From contig NZ_MCGQ01000052.1 in assembly GCF_002242805.1 (NCBI RefSeq), forward strand, positions 124,001 to 188,000: DNA of 64,000 bases, in the 5' to 3' direction. This document shows, in pieces, positions 16,884 through 24,103 of this stretch. The notes beneath the pieces are model-generated. The model was given only the letters and a program-made list of their open reading frames with translations. It had not been told where the DNA came from and made no database searches. The translations under genes were made by a program, and so were the position numbers. The stretch comes from Streptomyces diastatochromogenes (lineage in GTDB: Bacteria > Actinomycetota > Actinomycetes > Streptomycetales > Streptomycetaceae). Position 1 is the stretch's first letter; each line of letters opens with the position of its first letter.

Positions 16884-16938
16884 CGAACAGAGTTCGGTAA
16901 GTCGGTCAGAAGGTAGAGGTGCGGGAGGGGCGCGTCAA
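16884..16938 (-). promoter_or_regulatory. promoter and palindromic operator of the GH43 gene
   Basis: On the minus strand TTGACG (16938-16933) and TACCTT (16915-16910) are separated by exactly 17 bases, a good -35/-10 pair. Downstream lies CGAACAGAGTTCG (16884-16896), a perfect 5-bp inverted repeat with a 3-base centre, 35 bp before the start codon. CGAA...TTCG symmetry is typical of xylan/arabinan regulators in Streptomyces. The rest of the 315-base gap up to 17164 shows no gene. Confidence 0.65.
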
Positions 16939-17164
16939 TGCTTGTGACAGGGAAGGGGGCTGTGAAGCAGGCGTGCGCTCTTGTCGGGAGCAGCCGTAGA
17001 TCCCCTTCCGGGTCGGCACGGTGTGCCGCTCTACCCGATCGGCCCACCACCGGCTCTGTCGGGCTCGGCCGGCCGTTTGCGGTGCCGTTGCGGATGGGCA
17101 ACCGTGGTCTGAGTCCCCCGGTTGCCTGATCAGCGCGGCGACTGACGAATCGAGGTGTCCGGTC

Positions 17165-17863
17165 ATGGAGATCAAGGGATCGGTCGCAGTGGTGACCGGT
17201 GCGAACAAGGGCATCGGACTGGCCTTCACCCGGGCCCTGCTCGCCCGGGGTGCGGCCAAGGTGTACGCGGGGGTCCGCAACCCCGAGGACTTCCGGGAAC
17301 CCGGGGCCGAGCCGCTGCGCCTCGATGTCACCGACGAGGACCAGATCGCGGCCGCGGCAGCGACGGCGTCCGACGCGACCATCCTGATCAACAACGCCGG
17401 CATCCAGGTCGGCCCGAGCCTGCTGGAGGGATCTCTGGACGGCGCGCGGCGTGAGCTGGAGGTGAACTACCTGGGGACCTGGGCGGTCTCGCGGGCCTTC
17501 GCGCCGGTGCTCGCGGCGGGCGGCGGCGGAGCCCTGGTGAACATGCTGTCGGTGGCGTCGTGGCGGGTGAACGAACGGTGGCCCGGTTACGCGGCGTCGA
17601 AGGCTGCCGAGTGGTCGCTGACCAACGCCTTGCGCGTTGGTCTGCGCCCGCAGGGGACCCTGGTCGTCGGGGTGCATGTGGGACCTGTCGACACCGAGGC
17701 CACCATGGGTCTCGACGTTCCGAAGGTGCCGGCCGCGGAGGTGGCGGCGAAGACTCTGGACGCGATCAGCCGCGGCGAGACCGAGGTACTGGTCGATGAG
17801 GCCTCCCGCCAGGTACGCGCGGCGTTGTCCGGCCCCGTGGAGCTCCTGGAACCGGCGCCGTGA
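17165..17863 (+). CDS. short-chain dehydrogenase/reductase
   Basis: 232-residue classical SDR. The cofactor loop TGANKGIG is near residues 12-19, NNAG follows strand 4, a catalytic Ser lies in MLSVASW, and YAASKAA supplies the Tyr and Lys. PVDT after strand 6 is also typical. ATG 17165 has GAGGTG 8 bases upstream; the open frame further upstream has no support. The next gene starts 33 bp later on the same strand, so it may share a transcript with the dihydrolipoamide dehydrogenase. The substrate cannot be read from sequence. Confidence 0.88.
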   Translation: MEIKGSVAVVTGANKGIGLAFTRALLARGAAKVYAGVRNPEDFREPGAEPLRLDVTDEDQIAAAAATASDATILINNAGIQVGPSLLEGSLDGARRELEVNYLGTWAVSRAFAPVLAAGGGGALVNMLSVASWRVNERWPGYAASKAAEWSLTNALRVGLRPQGTLVVGVHVGPVDTEATMGLDVPKVPAAEVAAKTLDAISRGETEVLVDEASRQVRAALSGPVELLEPAP

Positions 17864-17896
17864 GCGGTGACGGCGGGAAGCATGGGAGAGGTGGAG

Positions 17897-19294
17897 ATGG
17901 ACACTGACTTCGATGTCGTCGTCCTCGGGGCCGGCCCCGGCGGATACGTGGCGGCCATCCGCTCCGCGCAACTGGGGCTTCGTACGGCCGTCGTGGAGGG
18001 CCGTTTCTGGGGCGGCGTCTGCCTGAACATCGGCTGTATTCCGGCCAAGGCGCTGCTGCGCAACGCCGAGGTCGCGCAGTTGATCCTGCACGACGCGGAG
18101 AAGTTCGGCGTGAAGATCAGCGGGGACGTGAGCCTGGACTACCGCAGCGCCTACGAACGGAGCCGGGTGGTCGCCGACGGCCGCGCGAAGGGTGTCGGCT
18201 ATCTCATGCGCAAGAACAAGATCGCCCAGTTCGAGGGCCAGGGGAGCTTCGTCGACCCGCACACGATGCAGGTGCGCACGCGCGACGGCGAGGCGACGCT
18301 CTCCTTCCGTTCCTGCATCATCGCCACCGGCGCGACCGTGAAGCTGCTGCCCGGCACGACACTGGGCAAACGCGTCGTGACGTTCGAGGAGCAGATCCTC
18401 TCCGACAGCCTTCCGTCGAGCCTGATCATCGCCGGCGCAGGAGCCATCGGCGTCGAGTTCGCCTATCTGCTGCGGTCCTACGGTGTCGAAGTGACGCTGG
18501 TCGAATTCCTCGACCGGATCGCGCCGCTGGAGGACGAGGAGGTGTCGGCCGAGCTCACGAAGCGGTTCAAGCGGCAGGGCATCAACGTGCTGACCTCCAC
18601 CCGCGTCCAGTCCATCGAAGAGACCGCGGACAGCGTCCGTGTGGTGGTCCAGCGGGGTGACGGACGACAGGTCCTGGAGGCCGAGAGGGTCCTGCAAGCC
18701 ACGGGCTTTCAGCCGCGTACGGCCGGCTACGGGCTGGCGTCGGCGGGGGTACGGCTCACCGACCGTGGTGCCATCGACGTGGACGGCCACTGCCGCACCA
18801 GTCAGCCGCACATCTACGCCATCGGCGATGTCACGGCGAAGCTGATGCTGGCGCACGCCGCCGAGGCGATGGGTGTCGTCGCAGCGGAGACCATCGCCGG
18901 CGTGGAGACGATGGAGCTGGACTACCGCATGATCCCTCGCGCCACGTTCTGCCAGCCCCAGATCGCCAGCTTCGGCTGGACCGAGGCCGAGGCACGCGCC
19001 GAGGGATTCGACGTCCGGACGGCGAAATTCCCCTTCACGGCCAACGCCAAGGCGCACGGGCTCGGCGACACGGTCGGATTCGTGAAACTGGTCAGCGATG
19101 CCCGGTACGGCGAACTGCTCGGCGCCCACCTGATCGGCCCGGACGTGACCGAGTTGCTCCCGGAACTGACCCTCGCCCAGAAATGGGACCTCACGGTGAC
19201 CGAACTCATCAGGAACGTCCACGCGCATCCCACCCTGAGCGAGGCGGTACAGGACGCCCTCCATGGCCTCGCCGGCCACATGATCAACCTCTGA
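17897..19294 (+). CDS. lpdA: dihydrolipoyl dehydrogenase family flavoprotein
   Basis: 465 residues. FAD-binding GAGPGGYVAAI opens the protein; the redox disulfide is CLNIGC (Cys42, Cys47); the NAD-binding GAGAIGVEFAYLL lies in the middle. The interface domain ends with HAHPTLSEAVQDALHG, carrying the catalytic His-Pro/Glu. All parts of an E3 are present, and length fits. No E1 or E2 partners are nearby, so it is either an unlinked E3 or a related disulfide reductase. ATG 17897 is preceded by GGGAGAGG; an ATG 30 bases upstream is less well placed. Confidence 0.88.
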   Translation: MDTDFDVVVLGAGPGGYVAAIRSAQLGLRTAVVEGRFWGGVCLNIGCIPAKALLRNAEVAQLILHDAEKFGVKISGDVSLDYRSAYERSRVVADGRAKGVGYLMRKNKIAQFEGQGSFVDPHTMQVRTRDGEATLSFRSCIIATGATVKLLPGTTLGKRVVTFEEQILSDSLPSSLIIAGAGAIGVEFAYLLRSYGVEVTLVEFLDRIAPLEDEEVSAELTKRFKRQGINVLTSTRVQSIEETADSVRVVVQRGDGRQVLEAERVLQATGFQPRTAGYGLASAGVRLTDRGAIDVDGHCRTSQPHIYAIGDVTAKLMLAHAAEAMGVVAAETIAGVETMELDYRMIPRATFCQPQIASFGWTEAEARAEGFDVRTAKFPFTANAKAHGLGDTVGFVKLVSDARYGELLGAHLIGPDVTELLPELTLAQKWDLTVTELIRNVHAHPTLSEAVQDALHGLAGHMINL

Positions 19295-19336
19295 GCCGGC
19301 CGGGGTGACCGCGCAAGGTCAGCCGAATCCGCTTGT

Positions 19337-19352
19337 TATGACAGCGGTCATA
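19337..19352. promoter_or_regulatory. 16-bp palindrome upstream of the SCO6745-like gene
   Basis: TATGAC-AGCG-GTCATA is a perfect 6-bp inverted repeat, 51 bp before the start at 19403. ATGAC...GTCAT symmetry is common for TetR- and MarR-type operators. No such regulator gene is adjacent. Confidence 0.5.
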
Positions 19353-19402
19353 GCGCAGGCTGGTGCCGACAGTACGGCAGGGCGACGTGGTGGGAGGAAG
19401 CA

Positions 19403-20278
19403 GTGGCGGGCGGGATCGCGCGGAGGATGTGGGAGCGGTACGAGCCGGTGCACGATCTCGTGTACTTCGCGCCCGAGGCGAGGCAGGCTGCGGACCGGCT
19501 GGGGATGCGTGGGTTCTGGATGGGGTACTTCGCGCTGCGGGCAGCCCCGCTCGGCGCGGTGTCGCCGTCCGTGGTCACCGGCTCCTTCTATGTCTTCCAC
19601 CCCTCCCGGGTGGCCCGCGCGCTGCCCGACGCCTGGGGGTACGCGGCTCCGGAGGAGGTGCTTGCGGCCCGGTGGGAGGCGATGGAGGCGGCCATGACCC
19701 GGCTGTTCGGGCCGGATGTGGTGGGCTCGGCGGAGCTGGCGGAGGCGGCCGATCTCGCGTGGGAGGCGGCGGCCGCGGCGGACACTCCGGGACGGGTACT
19801 GGCCGCCGCCAACCAGGCGCTGGAGCGGCCCGAGCGGCCGGCGGTGCGGTTGTGGCAGGCCGTGACGACCCTGCGGGAGCACCGGGGCGACGGGCATGTC
19901 GCCGTCCTGGTGGGCCTGGGGCTCGGTCCGGTCGAGGCCATGGTGCTCAAGGCGGCCGCCGGGGAATCGGACGGACCGTTCCTGCGGGAGACCCGCAAAT
20001 GGGAGCCGGAGGACTGGGCGGCGGCCGAGGCCGCCCTGCGGGAGCGCGGCTTCCTCGCCGAGGACGGATCACTCACCCGCGCGGGCGTCGCCGGGCGCGC
20101 GCACATCGAGATGCGGACCGACGAGGCGGCCGAGCGCCCATGGACCGCGCTCGGTACGGAACGCAGCGCACGCCTGGCCGAGCTGCTGGAGCCGCTCGCC
20201 CGCACCGTCGAGCACTCGGGGCTGCTGCCGCCCGGCAATCCGGTGGGACTGACGCGACGGGAGTCCGCGGGCCGGTGA
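19403..20278 (+). CDS. SCO6745/SalK-family protein of unknown function
   Basis: 291 residues, soluble. I recognise the streptomycete family named after SCO6745 (also called SalK): YFAPEARQAADRLGMRGFWMGYFALRAAPLG near the start, FYVFHPSRVARALPDAW, and a winged-helix-like C-terminal part (KWEPEDWAAAEAALRERGFL). Members often sit in or beside biosynthetic clusters, but no activity is established. GTG 19403 follows GGGAGGAAG. The stop codon lies within the first unit of a long tandem repeat. Function is not assigned. Confidence 0.8.
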   Translation: MAGGIARRMWERYEPVHDLVYFAPEARQAADRLGMRGFWMGYFALRAAPLGAVSPSVVTGSFYVFHPSRVARALPDAWGYAAPEEVLAARWEAMEAAMTRLFGPDVVGSAELAEAADLAWEAAAAADTPGRVLAAANQALERPERPAVRLWQAVTTLREHRGDGHVAVLVGLGLGPVEAMVLKAAAGESDGPFLRETRKWEPEDWAAAEAALRERGFLAEDGSLTRAGVAGRAHIEMRTDEAAERPWTALGTERSARLAELLEPLARTVEHSGLLPPGNPVGLTRRESAGR

Positions 20279-20705
20279 CGGTGGCGTGAGTCGGCGTTCC
20301 AGTCCGGGGCGCGGTGACTGTGGCGTTCGTCGGCATCCCCGCCCACGGCACGGTGCCCGTGGCGTACGCCGACATCCCTGCCCACGGCGCAGTGACGCTG
20401 GCGTACGCCGGGATCCCCCGCCCGCGGCGCAGTGACGAAGACGCACGCCGACATCCCCGGCCGCGAGCCGGTGACGGTGGCGTACGTCGGCATCCCCGCC
20501 CACGTCGTAGTCACGATGACGTACGCCGACATCCCCACCCACGGCGCGGTGACGATGACGCACGCCGACATCCCCACCCACGGCGCAGTGACCGTGGCGC
20601 ACGCCGGGATCCCCCGCCCGCGGCGCAGTGACAGTGACGCACACCGACGTCCCACCGACGCCGCGGCGACGCTGGAATACGTCGGCGTCCCCGTCCGGGG
20701 TGCCG
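20275..20705. repeat. tandem array of eleven ~39-bp units between convergent genes
   Basis: Units begin at 20275, 20314, 20353, 20392, 20432, 20471, 20510, 20549, 20588, 20628 and 20666. Most are exactly 39 bases, with 40, 40 and 38 in three. A typical unit begins GTGACG and contains TACGCCGACATCCCC. The units are diverged but head-to-tail without spacers, so this is not CRISPR. They fill nearly all of the 467-base gap between the SCO6745-like gene and the P450 gene. A 39-base period is 13 codons, and the units read open over stretches, but no start, ribosome site or continuous frame supports a gene because the 40- and 38-base units shift frame. Confidence 0.9.
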
Positions 20706-20745
20706 GACCGGGGACGCCGTACGGGACGTACGGGGAGCCTGTGGG

Positions 20746-21954
20746 TTACCAGGCCACCGGGAGACGTTCGGGGATTCGCTTCATGAAGCCGGTGCGCCAC
20801 ACCAACTGGCTCGACGGCACGGCGAGCGCGAGGTCCGGCAGGCGGTCGAGCAGGACCTCCAGGGCGATCCGGGCGTGCGCGCGGCCGAGGGCGGTGGCGG
20901 GGCAGTAGTGGGCCCCGCCACCGAAGGACAGGTGGTCGGCGGTGTTGCCGCGGTGGACGTCGAAGCGGTGCGGGTCCGGGAACTTCTCCGGGTCGAGGTT
21001 GGCGCCCTCCACCAGGACCAGGACGAGTTCGCCCTGGCGAATGTGCACGTCGCCGAGCCGGACGTCCTCCAGGGCGAGGCGCGGCAGGGCGTCGCCGATG
21101 GAGAGGTTCACCCGCAGCAGCTCCTCGACGCCCGGGCCTATCAGGTCGGGGCGCTCCCTGAGGAGGTCCCGGGCTATGGGGTGGGTGAGCAGGTAGACCA
21201 GGGCCATGGCGAGGAAGCCCGAGGTCGAGATGGTGCCGGCGCCGAACATGGTGACGCCGACGGTGGCCAGCATCTCGTCGCTCAGGTGGGCGTAGTCGGG
21301 GTCGTCGCGCAGGGCGGCGAGTTCGCCCATCAGCCCGTGGGTCGCCGGGTCGTCGAGCAGGGCGGTCATCCGGGTGATGTCCCGGTCCCAGTTGATCTTC
21401 GCGCCGGTGATCGGGCACGCCGAGTTCATGAAGGCGATGTCGAGGCTGCGCAGGAAGGCCGGGGCCTCGGTCTGCGGGATGCCGAGGATGCGGCAGTGCA
21501 TGCCCGCCGAGTACGGCTCGCAGAACGCCGCGCGCAGGTCCACCGTCGGCCCTTCGGCCACCATCAGGTCCACCAGGCGGTGGGCATCCTCGCGCAGCCA
21601 GTCCAGCAGGCCGGGGGCCTTGGGGTTGAGCGCCTTCATCACCGCCCGGCGCAGTCCCGCCCCGGTGATGTTGCCCATGTTGTTGACGACCTCGGGCGGG
21701 ATCGTGAGCGCGTACTGGCGGGGGACGCCGGGTGCGGAGGTGTCCTTGAGGGAGAAGCGGTCGTCCTTCAGGACCTGCTGGCACAGGTCGTAGGAGGAGA
21801 CCAGCCATGCCTCGTCGCCGGCGATGGTCCGCACGCGCCGTACGGGGGTGGCGGCGCGCAGGTCCTCGACCTCGTCGGGCACGCGGGTGCCGTCCCAGGA
21901 GAACGGGAAGTCCAGCAGCGGCGCTTCGGTGCGGATGTCGGGTGCGGTGGTCAT
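20746..21954 (-). CDS. CYP121-like cytochrome P450, partner of the cyclodipeptide synthase
   Basis: 402 residues. The heme loop is SFGGGAHYC and the ExxR is in EELLR. The I-helix reads GAGTIST instead of the usual AGxET; the acid-alcohol pair is lost in the same way as I recall for mycobacterial CYP121, which couples the two phenols of cyclo(Tyr-Tyr). ATG 21954 overlaps the synthase stop by 4 bases (ATGA), so the two are co-translated. The likely role is oxidation of the diketopiperazine: C-C or C-O coupling, or nucleobase transfer as in guanitrypmycin-type pathways. The exact reaction is open. No ferredoxin gene is adjacent. Confidence 0.9.
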   Translation of the reverse strand: MTTAPDIRTEAPLLDFPFSWDGTRVPDEVEDLRAATPVRRVRTIAGDEAWLVSSYDLCQQVLKDDRFSLKDTSAPGVPRQYALTIPPEVVNNMGNITGAGLRRAVMKALNPKAPGLLDWLREDAHRLVDLMVAEGPTVDLRAAFCEPYSAGMHCRILGIPQTEAPAFLRSLDIAFMNSACPITGAKINWDRDITRMTALLDDPATHGLMGELAALRDDPDYAHLSDEMLATVGVTMFGAGTISTSGFLAMALVYLLTHPIARDLLRERPDLIGPGVEELLRVNLSIGDALPRLALEDVRLGDVHIRQGELVLVLVEGANLDPEKFPDPHRFDVHRGNTADHLSFGGGAHYCPATALGRAHARIALEVLLDRLPDLALAVPSSQLVWRTGFMKRIPERLPVAW

Positions 21955-22661
21955 GCCGCGACTCCTTCCTGGGCGGCGGGCGTCACGATGGCGTGGCCCT
22001 GGTTGCGGGAGGCGCGCAGTCCGGCGCCACGGGAGTACAACAGCTCGGCCATCGGCAGCAGTTGGTGGTAGCAGTTGAGCGAGGAGGGCACTTTGAGGAT
22101 GGCGGGGGTGTCGAGGAACAGCGGGGCCTCGGCGCACACGTACTCCAGGCACACCTCGCGCTGCCGCTCGCTCGCCTCCTCGCCGCGGCCCGACAGGAAG
22201 CGGCTCACCAGGGCGTTGCAGACGGCCCGGAAGTCGCCGTCGGTGTGCAGCCGGTGCTGCAGCTGCCGGTGGATCTCCTGGTAGGCGGGGTTGGTGCGGA
22301 AGGCCGACATCGGGTGCCAGTCGAGCCGGGTGCCCTCCGGGTCGGCCTCCGTCACCGCGTCGCGGACCTTCGCGCGCACGCCTCGCAGGTTCTTCACCGC
22401 CTTGCGGCGGGCCTCGTCGGGTGGATAGCCGGATGCCTCGTACATCTCGGCCACGTACAGGTCGGTGTAGACGAAGTCGACCCTGTCGAAGTGGTCCAGC
22501 CCCCAGCGGGCGAGGTCGTGCAGGCGTTGGGCGGAAAAGTAGCTGTTGCCCGGGGACACACCGATCACGGCGTGTGCGCCCTCGCCGAAGATGACTTCGC
22601 AGTGGGAGGTGTAGGGCTGAACTTCGAAGACGTCGGCCATCAGCACGGATGCTGTGGTCAA
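21951..22661 (-). CDS. cyclodipeptide synthase, NYH subfamily
   Basis: Uses two aminoacyl-tRNAs to make a diketopiperazine. The 236-residue product aligns by motif with AlbC: catalytic Ser36 in GVSPGNSYFS, Tyr174 and Glu178 in CLEYVCAEAP, Tyr198-His199 in LNCYHQ. Asn39, Tyr198 and His199 are the three diagnostic residues of the NYH subfamily. TTG 22661 is chosen because GGAGGG precedes it; in-frame GTG 22646 and ATG 22640 are alternatives. It is coupled to a CYP121-like P450 by an ATGA overlap. The partner enzyme hints at aromatic residues, but the amino acids incorporated cannot be fixed from reading. Confidence 0.92.
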   Translation of the reverse strand: MTTASVLMADVFEVQPYTSHCEVIFGEGAHAVIGVSPGNSYFSAQRLHDLARWGLDHFDRVDFVYTDLYVAEMYEASGYPPDEARRKAVKNLRGVRAKVRDAVTEADPEGTRLDWHPMSAFRTNPAYQEIHRQLQHRLHTDGDFRAVCNALVSRFLSGRGEEASERQREVCLEYVCAEAPLFLDTPAILKVPSSLNCYHQLLPMAELLYSRGAGLRASRNQGHAIVTPAAQEGVAA

Positions 22662-22777
22662 GGGGGAAACCCTCCGCCGCGCGCTAGTCCCTCGAGGGCC
22701 CTGTGCCCCTGGTGTGGCGACGCGGCGCCCTCACGCTAGTCGTACAAGGTCAACACGGGTAGTTACTGCCTGGGTTT

Positions 22778-22791
22778 GACTGAAAACAGTC
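22778..22791. promoter_or_regulatory. palindrome in the CDPS/fructosamine-kinase divergent promoter region
   Basis: GACTG-AAAA-CAGTC is a perfect 5-bp inverted repeat, 117 bp from the CDPS start and 59 bp from the kinase start. A -10-like TAGCGT for the CDPS side lies at 22738-22733. No cluster-linked regulator gene is present. Confidence 0.4.
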
Positions 22792-22849
22792 GTATCAACG
22801 GTCGAAGTGCCCTCAGGGGAACCTCATTTATGGGTCGTACGCTGGGGCC

Positions 22850-23725
22850 GTGGTCAACGGAGACGAGGATCCAGGGCAGGCGGCGTCCCGCCTCACCGGG
22901 CGCCGGGTCATGGCTGCGCGGGCGCCGTCCGGGTCGCCCGCCGAGGTGACGCTCGAAGGCGGTACGGCGGTGATGGTCAAGCGTGGCAACGCCCCTGGCG
23001 CCGTGCGCGCCGAGGTGACCGGGCTGCGCTGGCTCGGCGCCGCGGGTGCGGTCCGGGTGCCGGCGGTGCTCGGGCATGACGAGCGGTGGATGGTCACCGA
23101 GCGCGTGCCGACCGGGCAGCCCGACGGCGCGGCGGCGACGCGTTTCGGCCACGCCCTCGCGGCCCTGCACGCCGCCGGGGCTCCGGCGTTCGGCGCACCG
23201 CCGCCGGGCGGGCCCGAAGAGGCGTACATCGGCCTCGCGCCGATGCGCAACGCGCCCGGGGGCGACTGGCCCGGCTGGTTCGCCGAGCACCGGCTGCTGC
23301 CGTACTTGCGCCGTGCGGTCGACGCCGGCACCCTGCGGCCCGCGGAGGCCGCCGTGGTCGAGCAGGTCTGCGAGCGGCTCCCGGAACTCGCCGGGCCGGC
23401 CGAGCCGCCCGCCCGGCTGCACGGCGACCTGTGGAACGGCAATGTGCTGTGGGGCGCCGACGGGGAGGTCCGGATCATCGACCCGGCCGCGCACGGCGGG
23501 CACCGGGAGACCGACCTGGCGATGCTCCAGCTGTTCGGCTGCCCGCATCTGGACCGGGTGCTGGCCGGGTACCAGGAGGCGGCGCCGCCGGCCGACGGCT
23601 GGCGGCGCCGTGTCGGCCTGCACCAGCTCTTCCCGCTGCTGGTGCACGTGGTGCTGTTCGGCCGCGGCTACGCCGAACGGACCCTCGCCGCGGCCCGCGG
23701 CGCGCTCACGGAACGAACGGAATGA
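22850..23725 (+). CDS. fructosamine kinase / ketosamine-3-kinase family protein
   Basis: 291 residues with the aminoglycoside-kinase-like fold. RLHGDLWNGNVLWG holds the catalytic Asp and Asn; the metal-binding loop is IIDPAAHGGHRETDLAML. Both are fructosamine-3-kinase hallmarks; the enzyme phosphorylates glycated amines to trigger deglycation. The GTG at 22850 has no ribosome site but lies 6 bases after TACGCT, suggesting a leaderless mRNA. It is divergent from the CDPS operon and upstream of the graspetide locus. A housekeeping repair role is more likely than a biosynthetic one. Confidence 0.85.
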   Translation: MVNGDEDPGQAASRLTGRRVMAARAPSGSPAEVTLEGGTAVMVKRGNAPGAVRAEVTGLRWLGAAGAVRVPAVLGHDERWMVTERVPTGQPDGAAATRFGHALAALHAAGAPAFGAPPPGGPEEAYIGLAPMRNAPGGDWPGWFAEHRLLPYLRRAVDAGTLRPAEAAVVEQVCERLPELAGPAEPPARLHGDLWNGNVLWGADGEVRIIDPAAHGGHRETDLAMLQLFGCPHLDRVLAGYQEAAPPADGWRRRVGLHQLFPLLVHVVLFGRGYAERTLAAARGALTERTE

Positions 23726-23894
23726 AGGGCACCGCAGGCCTGCGGGCGGAGCGCGCAACTCCCCTCGCCTGCGGCGACGTCCTCCTACCTGACGCCCCGA
23801 ACGGCCCCGCTCCGGACCCCGGTTACGGAGTGTAAGGAAACCAACCACCCGTTCGATTCGTATAAGGACGTGAAAGCCGAATCAGGGAGAGACC

Positions 23895-24086
23895 ATGCAA
23901 CCGTTCACGCTCAACTACGCGCGCCCCGCTGTGCAGTTGGACGTCACCGCTCCGTACGCGTACGACTCCGGACTGCAGTTGAACGTCCTCCCGGACGGGC
24001 GGATCGCCGCCACCGACCACGCGACTTTGCGAGCACTGGGGACGACGACCTCCACGGCCGGCTCCAAGACGCACTTCGACGACTGA
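23895..24086 (+). CDS. graspetide precursor peptide (ATP-grasp-modified RiPP)
   Basis: 63-residue peptide. The leader begins MQPFTLNYARPA and contains YAYDSGLQLNVLPDGR. The C-terminal core is GTTTSTAGSKTHFDD, with hydroxyl donors Thr50-52, Ser53, Thr54, Ser57 and Thr59, and acceptors Asp62 and Asp63. Both ends match what I recall of the GRASP_targ family of streptomycete precursors. ATP-grasp ligases join such Thr/Ser side chains to Asp/Glu carboxylates as macrocyclic esters. ATG 23895 follows GGGAGAG, and TATAAG upstream (near 23861) is a fair -10. The maturase starts 17 bases after the stop. Confidence 0.92.
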   Translation: MQPFTLNYARPAVQLDVTAPYAYDSGLQLNVLPDGRIAATDHATLRALGTTTSTAGSKTHFDD

Positions 24087-24103
24087 ACGCGGGCCGACGG
24101 AAG

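Noticed and set aside
20275..20705. CRISPR array
   Set aside because: Units abut directly with no unique spacers, unit similarity is only moderate, and no cas gene is in the window.
20432..20908. 158-residue ORF across the repeat array as a repeat protein
   Set aside because: No ribosome site, frame is maintained only between frame-breaking 40- and 38-base units, and it runs into the antisense of the P450 gene.
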